Part shown: positions 8,477 through 16,382 of the stretch, in pieces
Layout: each line of letters opens with the position of its first letter
Numbering within the stretch: the stretch's first letter is position 1
Source: CAILKP01 sp038231815
GTDB taxonomy: Bacteria; Planctomycetota; Phycisphaerae; Phycisphaerales; UBA1924
Length of the DNA: 28,964 nucleotides
Direction of reading: 5' to 3'
NCBI GenBank assembly: GCA_038231815.1
Contig: JBBRKQ010000049.1
Span: 1 to 28,964, forward strand
The notes under the pieces: generated by a model
Told to the model about the DNA's origin: nothing
The model's input: the letters and a program-made list of their open reading frames with translations, nothing else
Databases searched by the model: none
Position numbers and translations under genes: made by a program

Positions 8477-10177
8477 TCACTGATTCGGCGATGCCTGTGT
8501 GCCCGCAGCCGGAGCCGCCACTATTGGTTCCCGCTTCGCGTCGACGGGTCTCATGTCACCCGGCCGCGCGATGAACATGTCCTTGCCTGATGTGTAATCA
8601 CTGCGGAGAACATCCCCCCAGTTCGTACGGGCCTTCATGCGTTCGGCGGTATCCTGATCGACAAACTCCGAGCCGCCGCGGATCTCCCATCCGCCACCAA
8701 GCGCCCGATACGTGTTAATAGCAGCAAGTGCGGCCAAAGCCTTGGTCGCAACTAGGGTTTCTTGCCGCTCAAAGAGTGTGGACTGTGCATCGTTCAAACG
8801 AATGAAGTCCGCCGCTCCGTTACGATACTGGATCTGGGCAAGCTCTTCGGACCGGCGTGCCGCATTCACGGATTCCGTCAGCGATGCGGCTTGCTTCTCA
8901 CGCTGCAGCAGCGCGTATAAATTACTCTCAACCTCGGATGCCGCGGTCAGAACCCGCTGCTGGTAGTTTGCCAGTGCCTGCTCAAACCGCGCATCACTCG
9001 CCCGTATGTTGTTCTCAATCCGCCCGTAGTTGAATATCGGCCAGTTAATCGAGAGGCCAATAAATCCCGTGAAGCTGTCGGCGCTGAAGATGTCCGACAT
9101 CTTTGAGTTCCGGGCATTGTCCAGCGACGCCGCGGCGAAGCCGGTATTGCCGGTGATGCTGATGCTCGGATACAGATCCGCAGTCGCCACGCCGATTCGT
9201 GCGGACGCAACCGCGATTGCCCGCTCCGCCGCCCGAATATCTGGCCTGCGACGAAGCAAGTCCGCCGGCACTCCAGCTGCGATCGATGTCGGCGCTTCGG
9301 GCGTGAAAGCGTTGGTGTTGAACAACTCCTCGAAAGCCTCCGGCCGCTTGCCCAGCAGCAGGGCGAGCGCCAACTTGGCCGAACGCAGAGAATTGCGAAG
9401 GTCGGGCACCCGAGCCTGCGTGTTTGCAAGTGTTGCGCGGGCGGTGGTCACGTCAAGTTCAGAGACTTTGCCAGCCTTAAACCTCAGGTTCGTAAGCTCA
9501 AGGGTGGCTTCCTGCAGGCTGCCGTTTGCTTCAGCAATCGCCACACGCTCCTGCAGCGATCGGATGATCACATAGTTGGTGGCCACATCACCGATAAGAG
9601 CAACCATGACCGAGTCGTAGTCACCGACGGCAGCCTGCATCTGCGCATCGGTTGCTTCAAGGTTGCGGCGGAACTTGCCCCAAAAATCCATCTCCCACGC
9701 GGCCTGCAGCCGGATGTCCGCATCTGCGTATGACCGATCTCCGATAGCGGCCGGACTGTTTACTGAGAGTTGGCGATCACCCACCGTGCCCTGAAGGCTT
9801 TGCACCTGCGGAAAAAACTGTCCCGCCGCGATGCCCCGGAGCGCTCGGGCTTCGATCACCCGCAGCCCGGCAATCTTCAGATTCAAGTTGCCCGATGCCG
9901 CCTGCTCAATCAGGCCGTCGAGAATCGGATCTTTAAACACCTTCCACCACTGGGCTTCAGCGCTGGACGCACTGACTGGTGAACCCGCCAACCACGAGTC
10001 CGCCGTGACTGCGGCCGGTGGTGTGTAGTCGGGGCCCACGCTTTGGCAACCGGCAGCCGCCAGAAGTGCTGCCATCGCACCGGCACGAACAAACCCCGCT
10101 GCCGCTGCAGAACTGAGGCGAAAGGCTTCTAAGCGGAGGTTGAGCGGTCGAAGATCAGGCAAAGCAAGCTGATTCAC
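8477..10177 (-). CDS. NodT/OprM-family outer-membrane factor lipoprotein of an RND efflux system
   Basis: This 566-residue protein is the outer-membrane duct of the tripartite pump, in the TolC/OprM superfamily. It has two OEP repeats of long helices and beta strands. The NodT-type beginning is clear: a hydrophobic segment ending LAAAGC, with C44 as the probable lipidated residue, then VGPDYTPP. Other family marks are AWEMDFWGKFRR in the first half, and LLRRRPDIRAAERA followed by GVATADLYPSISITG at the start of the second repeat. The start is GTG at 10175-10177, supported by AGGAG six bases upstream. The C-terminal part after about residue 500 is polar and probably disordered. It is the first gene of the minus-strand efflux set, with a 210-bp gap before the adaptor. 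No dedicated regulator gene is adjacent. Confidence 0.93.
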   Translation of the reverse strand: MNQLALPDLRPLNLRLEAFRLSSAAAAGFVRAGAMAALLAAAGCQSVGPDYTPPAAVTADSWLAGSPVSASSAEAQWWKVFKDPILDGLIEQAASGNLNLKIAGLRVIEARALRGIAAGQFFPQVQSLQGTVGDRQLSVNSPAAIGDRSYADADIRLQAAWEMDFWGKFRRNLEATDAQMQAAVGDYDSVMVALIGDVATNYVIIRSLQERVAIAEANGSLQEATLELTNLRFKAGKVSELDVTTARATLANTQARVPDLRNSLRSAKLALALLLGKRPEAFEELFNTNAFTPEAPTSIAAGVPADLLRRRPDIRAAERAIAVASARIGVATADLYPSISITGNTGFAAASLDNARNSKMSDIFSADSFTGFIGLSINWPIFNYGRIENNIRASDARFEQALANYQQRVLTAASEVESNLYALLQREKQAASLTESVNAARRSEELAQIQYRNGAADFIRLNDAQSTLFERQETLVATKALAALAAINTYRALGGGWEIRGGSEFVDQDTAERMKARTNWGDVLRSDYTSGKDMFIARPGDMRPVDAKREPIVAAPAAGTQASPNQ

Positions 10178-10504
10178 ACAAGGCTCCTAGTGCTGCAATG
10201 CTGCTGACTCGGCATCCATCAAACTTTTGCTTGATTTCAGGGATAAAAGCATAGACAGATTGCGATCTAAACATCAGATGATAAGACGATCGAAAACACA
10301 AATTCAAACGCTCAAATGCTTCGGCGCGTTGGCATTGCGACCACAGTCCGCCACATTGTTTGCGGGCTCTGCGAACCTTCGGAGCGAATTCATCAGCTCT
10401 CGCATTCTTGTTACAGATGCGGTTGCCCGTGAAAGTGCCGGGTTTCAACGCGTCGTCGCAAGATGGGGCTGGTATGGTCCTGCCGGGTTGCGTGGCTCCC
10501 GAAT
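10178..10504. other. Intergenic region upstream of the efflux genes
   Basis: I see no credible gene in these 327 bases. The part from about 10205 to 10320 is visibly richer in A and T than the neighbouring genes. It holds a candidate minus-strand promoter (10278-10307), a short imperfect dyad AGAT-TGCG-ATCT at 10257-10268 just past the expected start site, and a small hairpin at 10218-10235 that would lie in the leader RNA (seven pairs including one G-U, with an AAAA loop). No terminator is evident after the PPK2 stop at 10505, so read-through from that gene into the efflux genes cannot be excluded. Confidence 0.5.
10278..10307 (-). promoter_or_regulatory. Candidate sigma70-like promoter for the efflux genes
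   Basis: On the minus strand a TTGAAT -35-like hexamer (10302-10307) and a TATCAT -10-like hexamer (10278-10283) are separated by 18 bases. Transcription would start near 10271 and give a leader of about 94 nt before the GTG at 10177. Promoter consensus in planctomycetes is poorly constrained and this was found by eye, so the call is tentative. Confidence 0.3.
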
Positions 10505-11407
10505 CTATTCAGCTTCCAGTGCTGCTTTCGCTTCGGCCAACCCAGCCAATTGCTCCTTGGTCGCCTTGGGCCAATCCAGCTTGAGTTTGTCGATGGCGCT
10601 TCGCAGAATGTCGGCCACCGCGGCGCGGGTCACAAACTTGTGGTCCGCCGGGATGATGTACCAGGGAGCCCAATTCGTGCTCGTGCGCTCGATGCACTGT
10701 TCGTACGCTTTCATGTACTCTTTCCAGTACCGGCGTTCGGTGACATCGGAGGCGGCGAACTTCCAGTTCTTTGCCGGGTTTTCGACACGTTCCAAAAATC
10801 GTCTCTTCTGCTCATCGAGACTGACATTCAGGAAGAACTTCAGAATAATCGTGCCGTTACGGGCCAGATGTCGCTCAAAGTTGTTGATGTCTTCGAAACG
10901 CTCATCCCAGAAATCACCATCAACGGCATGGCCGGGCCTCAAGACGTTTTTCACATACTCCGGGTGCACCCGCGTCACCAGCACATCCTCATAGTGCGAC
11001 CGGTTGAAGATGGTGATCTGGCCACGGCTGGGAACGTTTTTCCAAATACGCCACAGGAAGTTGTGGTCTAGTTCCTCGACCGATGGCTGCTTGAAACTGA
11101 TGACGTTGCACCCTGCCGGATTGATGCCCCGAGTGACATGTTTGACAACTCCATCTTTGCCCGCGGCATCCATGGCCTGAACCACAATAAGCACGGAGCG
11201 CGTATTGTCGGCCCACAACTTTTCCTGCGCTGCGGCGAGCAGGCCTTGATTCTCGCGCAAAAGCTCCTCGGCTTTGGCTTTGCGTACTTCTGTGCCAAGC
11301 TTTTTGTACTGATCACCGCCGCACCAGGCGGGGTCGTGGTCCTTCAGCCGTACTTTGCTCCCCGGCTTGACATAAAACGCCCGATGCTGGTTTCTTGAAG
11401 TCGCCAT
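10505..11407 (-). CDS. Polyphosphate kinase 2 (PPK2) family protein
   Basis: PPK2 enzymes move phosphate between inorganic polyphosphate and nucleotides, most often making NDP/NTP from NMP/NDP. The 300-residue protein has the single P-loop-kinase-like domain of the family. The Walker A-type loop AMDAAGKDG is at about 78-86 and the second catalytic motif FNRSHYEDVL is at 134-143. Between them are KHVTRGINPAGC and LDHNFLWR, and a WKFAASD block with the WYIIPADHK end comes later. I chose ATG 11407 over an in-frame upstream start at 11455, because family members begin with a short charged N-terminus such as this one and the upstream residues look like translated promoter. Which nucleotide it prefers (class I, II or III) cannot be settled by eye. 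It is divergent from the beta-CASP gene. Confidence 0.93.
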   Translation of the reverse strand: MATSRNQHRAFYVKPGSKVRLKDHDPAWCGGDQYKKLGTEVRKAKAEELLRENQGLLAAAQEKLWADNTRSVLIVVQAMDAAGKDGVVKHVTRGINPAGCNVISFKQPSVEELDHNFLWRIWKNVPSRGQITIFNRSHYEDVLVTRVHPEYVKNVLRPGHAVDGDFWDERFEDINNFERHLARNGTIILKFFLNVSLDEQKRRFLERVENPAKNWKFAASDVTERRYWKEYMKAYEQCIERTSTNWAPWYIIPADHKFVTRAAVADILRSAIDKLKLDWPKATKEQLAGLAEAKAALEAE

Positions 11408-11663
11408 GGCAGGATGGTACCAGCCTGCCGCGTGACCGGCCCAAACAAACACCAACGGTCACGCAAGTGCTATGTTTCTGACATTTGAACAGAGTTTTTC
11501 TTTGCGGTCGAGGCTTGAACCGGAGGCAGGCCAATCAAACTTTTATGCGTGTGAGTTGCGTCGGCTCGCGACCTGGTGCGGGTCGGTTCATCGGTCCGAC
11601 TACACTGTACAGTCCCCGTGCTGCAAGTCCAGTAATGGGTGACGCGACCCGAACAACGATTGT

Positions 11664-13208
11664 TTGTTTTTTAGTACTCTGATCGGTTTCTTCCCTTTGG
11701 TCTCCGGCTTTGGTCGGTGCGGCCTCACTTTGCAAAGACAGCTCGCCTTGCCCACTCCTTTAGCCCACCGAAATTCCGCTTCCGTTACGTTCTTTGGTGC
11801 AGCCGGCGAGGTGACAGGCTCCTGCGCACTCGTGGAGTTTTCGGGCAAGCGAATCCTGATTGATTGCGGCTTGATCCAAGGTTCTCCCGCTGATGAGCTT
11901 CGGAATCAGGACCCGCTTCCGTTCGATGCCAAATCACTGGATGCGGTGATCATAACGCATGCCCATATCGACCACTGTGGCCGCTTGCCGCTGCTCTCTC
12001 GCGACGGCTACACCGGCCCGGTGTTTGCTACCAAACCCACGTGCGAGCTGCTCGAACCCGTTATGTACGGTTCGGTCAGTGTGCAGCACATCCGTTATCA
12101 CGAAGCCCAAGTCCGCAATGCTCGCTCGCCGGCGGGGTGGTCGGTCGCTGAGAATGAGCCACCCGTCATCGCGATGCCGCCCCTGTTTGGCAACACTGAT
12201 GTGGCCAATACACTGACGATGCTCCGCCCAGTCGCCTTTGGCCAGGTCACGGAGATCGCCGACGGTGTCAGCTTCCGCCTGCTCGATGCGGGGCACGTAA
12301 TCGGCTCGGCCATGATTGAGCTGACCGTGGGACACGGCGCTTCGGCCCGGCGAATTGTGTTTAGCGGTGACCTTGGCTCATCGCAGCAGATGCTGCTGCC
12401 GTATCCAAAGCCACCGGTGGGCGACTCGCCCATTGAGATGCTGGTGATGGAGAGCACCTATGGCAACAAGAGCCATCCGCATCCACGCGAAACGCTCGAC
12501 AAGCTTGCTTCGATCATTCGGCATGCCGCCAAGAAGCGAGAGCGTCTGCTCATTCCGACGTTCACGCTGGGGAGAGCACAGAATCTTCTGTTCCGACTCG
12601 GTGAACTCTCCCGCGAAGGTCGGCTCGGACTGCCGGTGTACCTTGATAGCAAAATGGCGATGAAGTCGACTGAGACCTACACCCGCCATGCCGAGGTGCT
12701 CCAGCCCGAGGTCGCTGCCCGCGTGCACGCCGGCGATTCTCCGCTGCACTTTGAGGAACTTTGCTACATCTCCAACCGGGAGGATAGCAAAAAGCTAAAC
12801 CGGCTCCGCCGGGGCGGAGTCATCATCGCTGGAGCCGGCTTCTGCCACGGTGGCCCGATCGTGCACCACCTCATCCATGGCCTATGGCGTGAAGACTGCC
12901 GGGTGCTGCTGATTGGCTACAGCCCGGAAGGCTCACCTGCGCATGCGATGGCCAATGGGGCCCGCACGGTGCGGCTGAACGACCAAGAGGTGGAGGTCCA
13001 CGCAAAAATAGAACGCATGCGCGGGTTCTCCGGCCATGCAGATGGAAAAGACCTGATGGACTTTGTCGGCGCGATGAGCCCGCACCCGACGCGGCTGGTT
13101 CTCAACCACGGTGAGGATGAGGCCCGCAACGAGCTTGCAGTCAAGCTGCAAGCCGCCCACGGCATTACGGTTCTAAAGCCGGTGCGGGGCGAGCAGGTCA
13201 GTTTCTAA
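11664..13208 (+). CDS. Beta-CASP metallo-beta-lactamase fold RNase-like protein (Ysh1/CPSF73-like)
   Basis: This belongs to the MBL-fold nucleases with a beta-CASP insert and C-terminal RNA-specificity segment (COG1236-like), which act on RNA. Zinc-binding motif 2 is complete: H99, H101, D103 and H104 in THAHIDHCG (numbered from 11664). Motif 3 (LDAGHVIGSA) and motif 4 (SGDLG) follow. ESTYGNKSHP marks the start of the beta-CASP part, and FSGHAD and LNHGEDEA supply the late His motifs. The start is uncertain: there is no ATG near the family N-terminus (SVTFFGAAGEVTGS), and in-frame TTG codons occur at 11664, 11730 and 11748. The shorter ones fit the fold better, and none has a good Shine-Dalgarno. 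Substrate and biological role are unknown. It converges with the membrane-protein gene, with only about 20 bp between stops. Confidence 0.9.
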   Translation: MFFSTLIGFFPLVSGFGRCGLTLQRQLALPTPLAHRNSASVTFFGAAGEVTGSCALVEFSGKRILIDCGLIQGSPADELRNQDPLPFDAKSLDAVIITHAHIDHCGRLPLLSRDGYTGPVFATKPTCELLEPVMYGSVSVQHIRYHEAQVRNARSPAGWSVAENEPPVIAMPPLFGNTDVANTLTMLRPVAFGQVTEIADGVSFRLLDAGHVIGSAMIELTVGHGASARRIVFSGDLGSSQQMLLPYPKPPVGDSPIEMLVMESTYGNKSHPHPRETLDKLASIIRHAAKKRERLLIPTFTLGRAQNLLFRLGELSREGRLGLPVYLDSKMAMKSTETYTRHAEVLQPEVAARVHAGDSPLHFEELCYISNREDSKKLNRLRRGGVIIAGAGFCHGGPIVHHLIHGLWREDCRVLLIGYSPEGSPAHAMANGARTVRLNDQEVEVHAKIERMRGFSGHADGKDLMDFVGAMSPHPTRLVLNHGEDEARNELAVKLQAAHGITVLKPVRGEQVSF

Positions 13209-13227
13209 ACCTTGGCCTCGCGGCGAT

Positions 13228-14130
13228 TCACGCCTTTTCTGTTGGCGTGCTTTCTGGTGATTCCTCGGCGGATTCACTTGCAGCATCCTCGGCAGCTGGT
13301 TCTTCCGGCTTGGCCAACCCGGCTGCCTTCTCCATCACAAGAACCCACTCTTCCAGCGGGTCGAACCGGTACAGGTCAAGCTCAGTTGCCTTGCCGTCTC
13401 GCGTGATCAGTGTCACATAGAACTTGTGCCACTTGCGTTTGTCGAGCTCGGTCAGATCCGCGGCGGCGATGCGGGCTCCGCCCGGCACGATCAGCGTTTT
13501 GGTGTCGGGCTCGTACTGGTACTTTGTGGCCTTGGTGCGGACGATGCTGAATATCACGAACAAGGTAAGGCCAAAGCCAAGCACCGTGTAGCCGTACTGC
13601 AAAGGCATGTCATAGGCGCTCAGCGGTACAGCCTTGTCCCGACTGTTCACGGCGGTGGTGAGTTCTTTGAATCGTTCGGCCGGATTTGCGATGGTCGTCT
13701 TGTCACCGCTCAGCGTAAATGCATAGCTGTGCGAGCGCAGCCAGTCATACCGAGCGTATTCGATGGCTTTGGGGAGAAGTCTGACTTGTGCATCCATCTT
13801 TTCGCCATTGTCGGTGCTGGCGATTTTCTTGAGAAACTCCGTCTCGGCCTCCTGCAGTTCGGTCTCCCGCGCTGCAAGGGCCGCATAGGTCGCCTTCGGA
13901 TCCGGGACCGATGCTTCAACAAGCCTCCCGGGCGGCACGCTCAGCCGCTCAAGATACACCCGCTCGCGATCTTCCGAGTACTCGCGACCCCGTTTGGGAT
14001 AGATGTAAAAGGCGTCGACGATGCCGTAGATTCCAAAGCCGAAGCAGACAATCAGCATCACGAGCATCTTCATGAACCAGCGCCTGTTCAGCGTGGTTGA
14101 CAGCGTGCTCGTTGGTGTGGGCTGGGTCAT
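13228..14130 (-). CDS. Two-TM membrane protein of unknown function
   Basis: I do not recognise a named family. From ATG 14130 the protein is 300 residues. The start is well supported by GAGGA about ten bases upstream, while an ATG at 14163 would add 11 residues without support. A Thr/Ser/Pro-rich N-terminus precedes TM1 at about 20-43. A charged, mostly helical extracytoplasmic region of about 130 residues follows, with Glu/Ala/Leu-rich stretches that could form a coiled coil around 80-102. TM2 is at about 179-197. The remainder, about 100 residues, is a soluble domain in which alternating charged and hydrophobic strands (TKTLIVPGGARI, HKFYVTLITRDG) suggest a PH-like or other small beta domain. 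It ends in an acidic Glu/Ser/Pro tail. Both termini should be on the same side, probably cytoplasmic. Confidence 0.75.
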   Translation of the reverse strand: MTQPTPTSTLSTTLNRRWFMKMLVMLIVCFGFGIYGIVDAFYIYPKRGREYSEDRERVYLERLSVPPGRLVEASVPDPKATYAALAARETELQEAETEFLKKIASTDNGEKMDAQVRLLPKAIEYARYDWLRSHSYAFTLSGDKTTIANPAERFKELTTAVNSRDKAVPLSAYDMPLQYGYTVLGFGLTLFVIFSIVRTKATKYQYEPDTKTLIVPGGARIAAADLTELDKRKWHKFYVTLITRDGKATELDLYRFDPLEEWVLVMEKAAGLAKPEEPAAEDAASESAEESPESTPTEKA

Positions 14131-14333
14131 AAGCAATTGTTCCTCGCCGGGAAGCGTCAGCACGGGGTCAGTGTCGGTCAGGACCGAGAATACGGTGGTC
14201 TGCCACTAAACAAGTCTACGGCCGCTCGGGCATTCGACTGGTGTACTTGCGTGCGGCAAAGCTTACCCATGGCCACACTCATTCGGCACACCGTTCGCCC
14301 ACCTCAAATCTGACTGGCAACTGGGCGGTGTGG

Positions 14334-15488
14334 TTAGCCGGGCAAGTGTCGTTCGCACAGTACGATCGCACTTTCAGCGTGCTGATGCACCTGCCGCCAG
14401 TCCGGGAACACCAGCCCGGCGGGTATGGCCACAGGCGAAATTGGGGTTGCTCCGGCAGTTCCGGTGCCCGGATTGAAGGACCGGACCGGAATGTTTGCCC
14501 CCGGAGAGGCGGCCATTGCCTCCTCGGCCATGCCGGAAAGCACCCAGGCTAGCAAAATCTGGGTTGCTGGCGTGGCGGGGCGGCCCGCGATCAGGCCGAT
14601 TGCGTTGGGCACGGTCAGGCAGCCATTGTTTGGCTGGCCGTCCTCTGACGCCGGGGCGGAGACTCCGACCATGGGCCAGCCCTGGGCGATTCCGCCGAGG
14701 ACATCGTCACTGTCGGTCAGGCCAACATCGATGAGCCCGGTGCCGATGGAGCGAACCACCATTGAGTTACCATCAAGCAACCGGACCCCGTTGTCTGCCA
14801 GTTTCTTGAGCCAAGTTTCAAACCGTTGGGGACCCCAGAGCATCAGCAGCCATGCCATGTGGCCACGGGTCGTGCCAAACTGCGGCCGGGCGATTCCGAT
14901 TCGGCCCTTCCAAATGGGGTTGGTCAGGTCTTCGAGCGTGGCGGGTGGCGTTCGACCGCTCAATCGACCGTTTGGGCCTTCTGTTGTGTGGACGATCTGC
15001 CGCAGGCGTATGGCAAAGCCAATCCAACTGGAGTCTGCACCAATCAGATTTGCCGGCCACTGCGCTGAGGGTGCCGCCAGTCCGGGCACCAGCAGGCCGC
15101 GTTTGGCAAGTTCGGCGAGGCCCAGTGGTTCGGACGACCAGAATACATCTGCAGTTGGCTGAGAGGACTCGCTGATGATTCGGGTGAGCAGTCCGGTGCT
15201 TTTGGTAGCCTCGGTGTCACCAACCGCTTTGACCGCGATGCCGGTCGTCTTTGTCAGTTTGGCGAGCAGCGGCTCGAGCACATCCGCATCGACGCTTGAA
15301 TAGAGCGTGACGGAATTGGCATCGCCAGTTGACCGCACGCCGCTGGATGATCCGGCCCGGCGACAGCCGCTGATTCCTAAAGCCGAGAGAGCAGCCGCGG
15401 CGGTGAGCATGCTCAAGAATTGGCGGCGTGCCAAAGCGTCTGAGCTGGTGAGCGGGCTGCGCGAAGGTGGGTAGAGCATTGGTGTCAT
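14334..15488 (-). CDS. Family 1 extracellular solute-binding protein (Fbp-like), Tat/lipoprotein type
   Basis: This is a periplasmic-binding-protein fold resembling iron(III)-binding components of ABC importers. From ATG 15488 it has 384 residues. A twin-arginine stretch ARRQFL (R21-R22) precedes a hydrophobic segment ending GISGC, so C42 is a probable lipidation site and export may be through Tat. The mature part opens with NSVTLYSSVDADVLEPLLAK and contains PTADVFWSSEPLGLAELAKRG, LTNPIWKGRIGIARPQFG and VPNAIGLI, all typical of the Fbp/thiamine/iron-binding family. No permease or ATPase gene is adjacent, so its transporter partner, if any, lies elsewhere. The ligand is unknown: Tyr ligands for iron could not be assigned with confidence. 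An ATG at 15479 is also possible. It is divergent from the DinB-family gene. Confidence 0.85.
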   Translation of the reverse strand: MTPMLYPPSRSPLTSSDALARRQFLSMLTAAAALSALGISGCRRAGSSSGVRSTGDANSVTLYSSVDADVLEPLLAKLTKTTGIAVKAVGDTEATKSTGLLTRIISESSQPTADVFWSSEPLGLAELAKRGLLVPGLAAPSAQWPANLIGADSSWIGFAIRLRQIVHTTEGPNGRLSGRTPPATLEDLTNPIWKGRIGIARPQFGTTRGHMAWLLMLWGPQRFETWLKKLADNGVRLLDGNSMVVRSIGTGLIDVGLTDSDDVLGGIAQGWPMVGVSAPASEDGQPNNGCLTVPNAIGLIAGRPATPATQILLAWVLSGMAEEAMAASPGANIPVRSFNPGTGTAGATPISPVAIPAGLVFPDWRQVHQHAESAIVLCERHLPG

Positions 15489-15740
15489 TTCGGAAAACGC
15501 TTGCCGTGGATGGAGTGGTTGGTGGAACCCCGGCACGCGATTAGGGTAACGCGCCGCTGGCCCTTCGAGGGCTTTGCCTGCACCAAGGCCAAAAACTCGA
15601 TGGGTGCCGGCGAAATCTATCGCACCTGGGAGATGTTCTAAACGTACGATCAGCTTGCGGCATTCACGGAGATAGTCTTTGTGTTTGTAGCCGCGTTAGC
15701 AACTTCAGGTTGGCGTTTGCCACCTTCACGGAGTATGTCG

Positions 15741-16262
15741 ATGCCCTTCGCCGAAGCAATTGCCAGTAGCGCCAAACGGATGCGCGGGTATTCTGAGCGT
15801 GTAACCAAGGACCTGACGGACAGTAACTTTGGTCGCCTGCCGAAGTGGGGCATGCACGGGGAGACCATAAAGTGCAACCATCCGGCGTGGGTGTTCGGGC
15901 ACATGGCTCTGTATCCGGCTCGCATTCTGAACGCCTTGGGCGTGAAGCATCAGGCAGATGCGCCGGCGAACTTTGACAGTCTTTTCAAAGATGGAACGCC
16001 CTGCCACGATGACATCACCGGGACGATTTATCCGCCGATGAGCACGGTCATGGCGGCATATTTCAAGGCCGTTGATGCCGTGATCGAGGCGACGGGCAAG
16101 CTGAGCGATGCCGACTTGGCAAAGCCGGTGGCGGATGAGAACATGAAAAAGCACTTTGCCAGCAACGGTGAGCTCCTGATTTTCATGCTGAACAATCACG
16201 TCGCGTTGCACGTCGGCCAGATCAGCACATGGCGTCGCGCTATGGGGCTGCCTCCGGCGTAA
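15741..16262 (+). CDS. DinB-fold metal-dependent four-helix protein
   Basis: The protein is 173 residues from ATG 15741, which has GGAG seven bases upstream; the ATG at 15735 is too close to that site. It has the four-helix-bundle pattern of the DinB/YfiT superfamily, whose metal-binding triad is visible as H54 (in WVFGHMALYP) plus H153 and H157 (in NNHVALHVGQI). Members include thiol-dependent transferases and many uncharacterised proteins, often stress-related. C45 and H47 near the first His are additional polar residues. The MFS gene begins about 120 bp downstream on the same strand, so the two could be co-transcribed, but the sequence gives no functional link. The particular substrate cannot be inferred. 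Confidence 0.85.
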   Translation: MPFAEAIASSAKRMRGYSERVTKDLTDSNFGRLPKWGMHGETIKCNHPAWVFGHMALYPARILNALGVKHQADAPANFDSLFKDGTPCHDDITGTIYPPMSTVMAAYFKAVDAVIEATGKLSDADLAKPVADENMKKHFASNGELLIFMLNNHVALHVGQISTWRRAMGLPPA

Positions 16263-16382
16263 GGCCCGAGGGGCGGGAGTGATGACCCCCTTAATTCGGA
16301 ATTTGGGGTAAATGTGTCGTGGCGCGTCAGTCATACTGCTGTCTGCCGCGCTGTCGCCGTACTCTGGCCGCCAGTGAGCCGC

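Noticed and set aside
16270..16300. AGGGG...CCCCT hairpin after the DinB gene
   Set aside because: The stem is five pairs with a long loop, and only TAATT follows, which is too weak to call.
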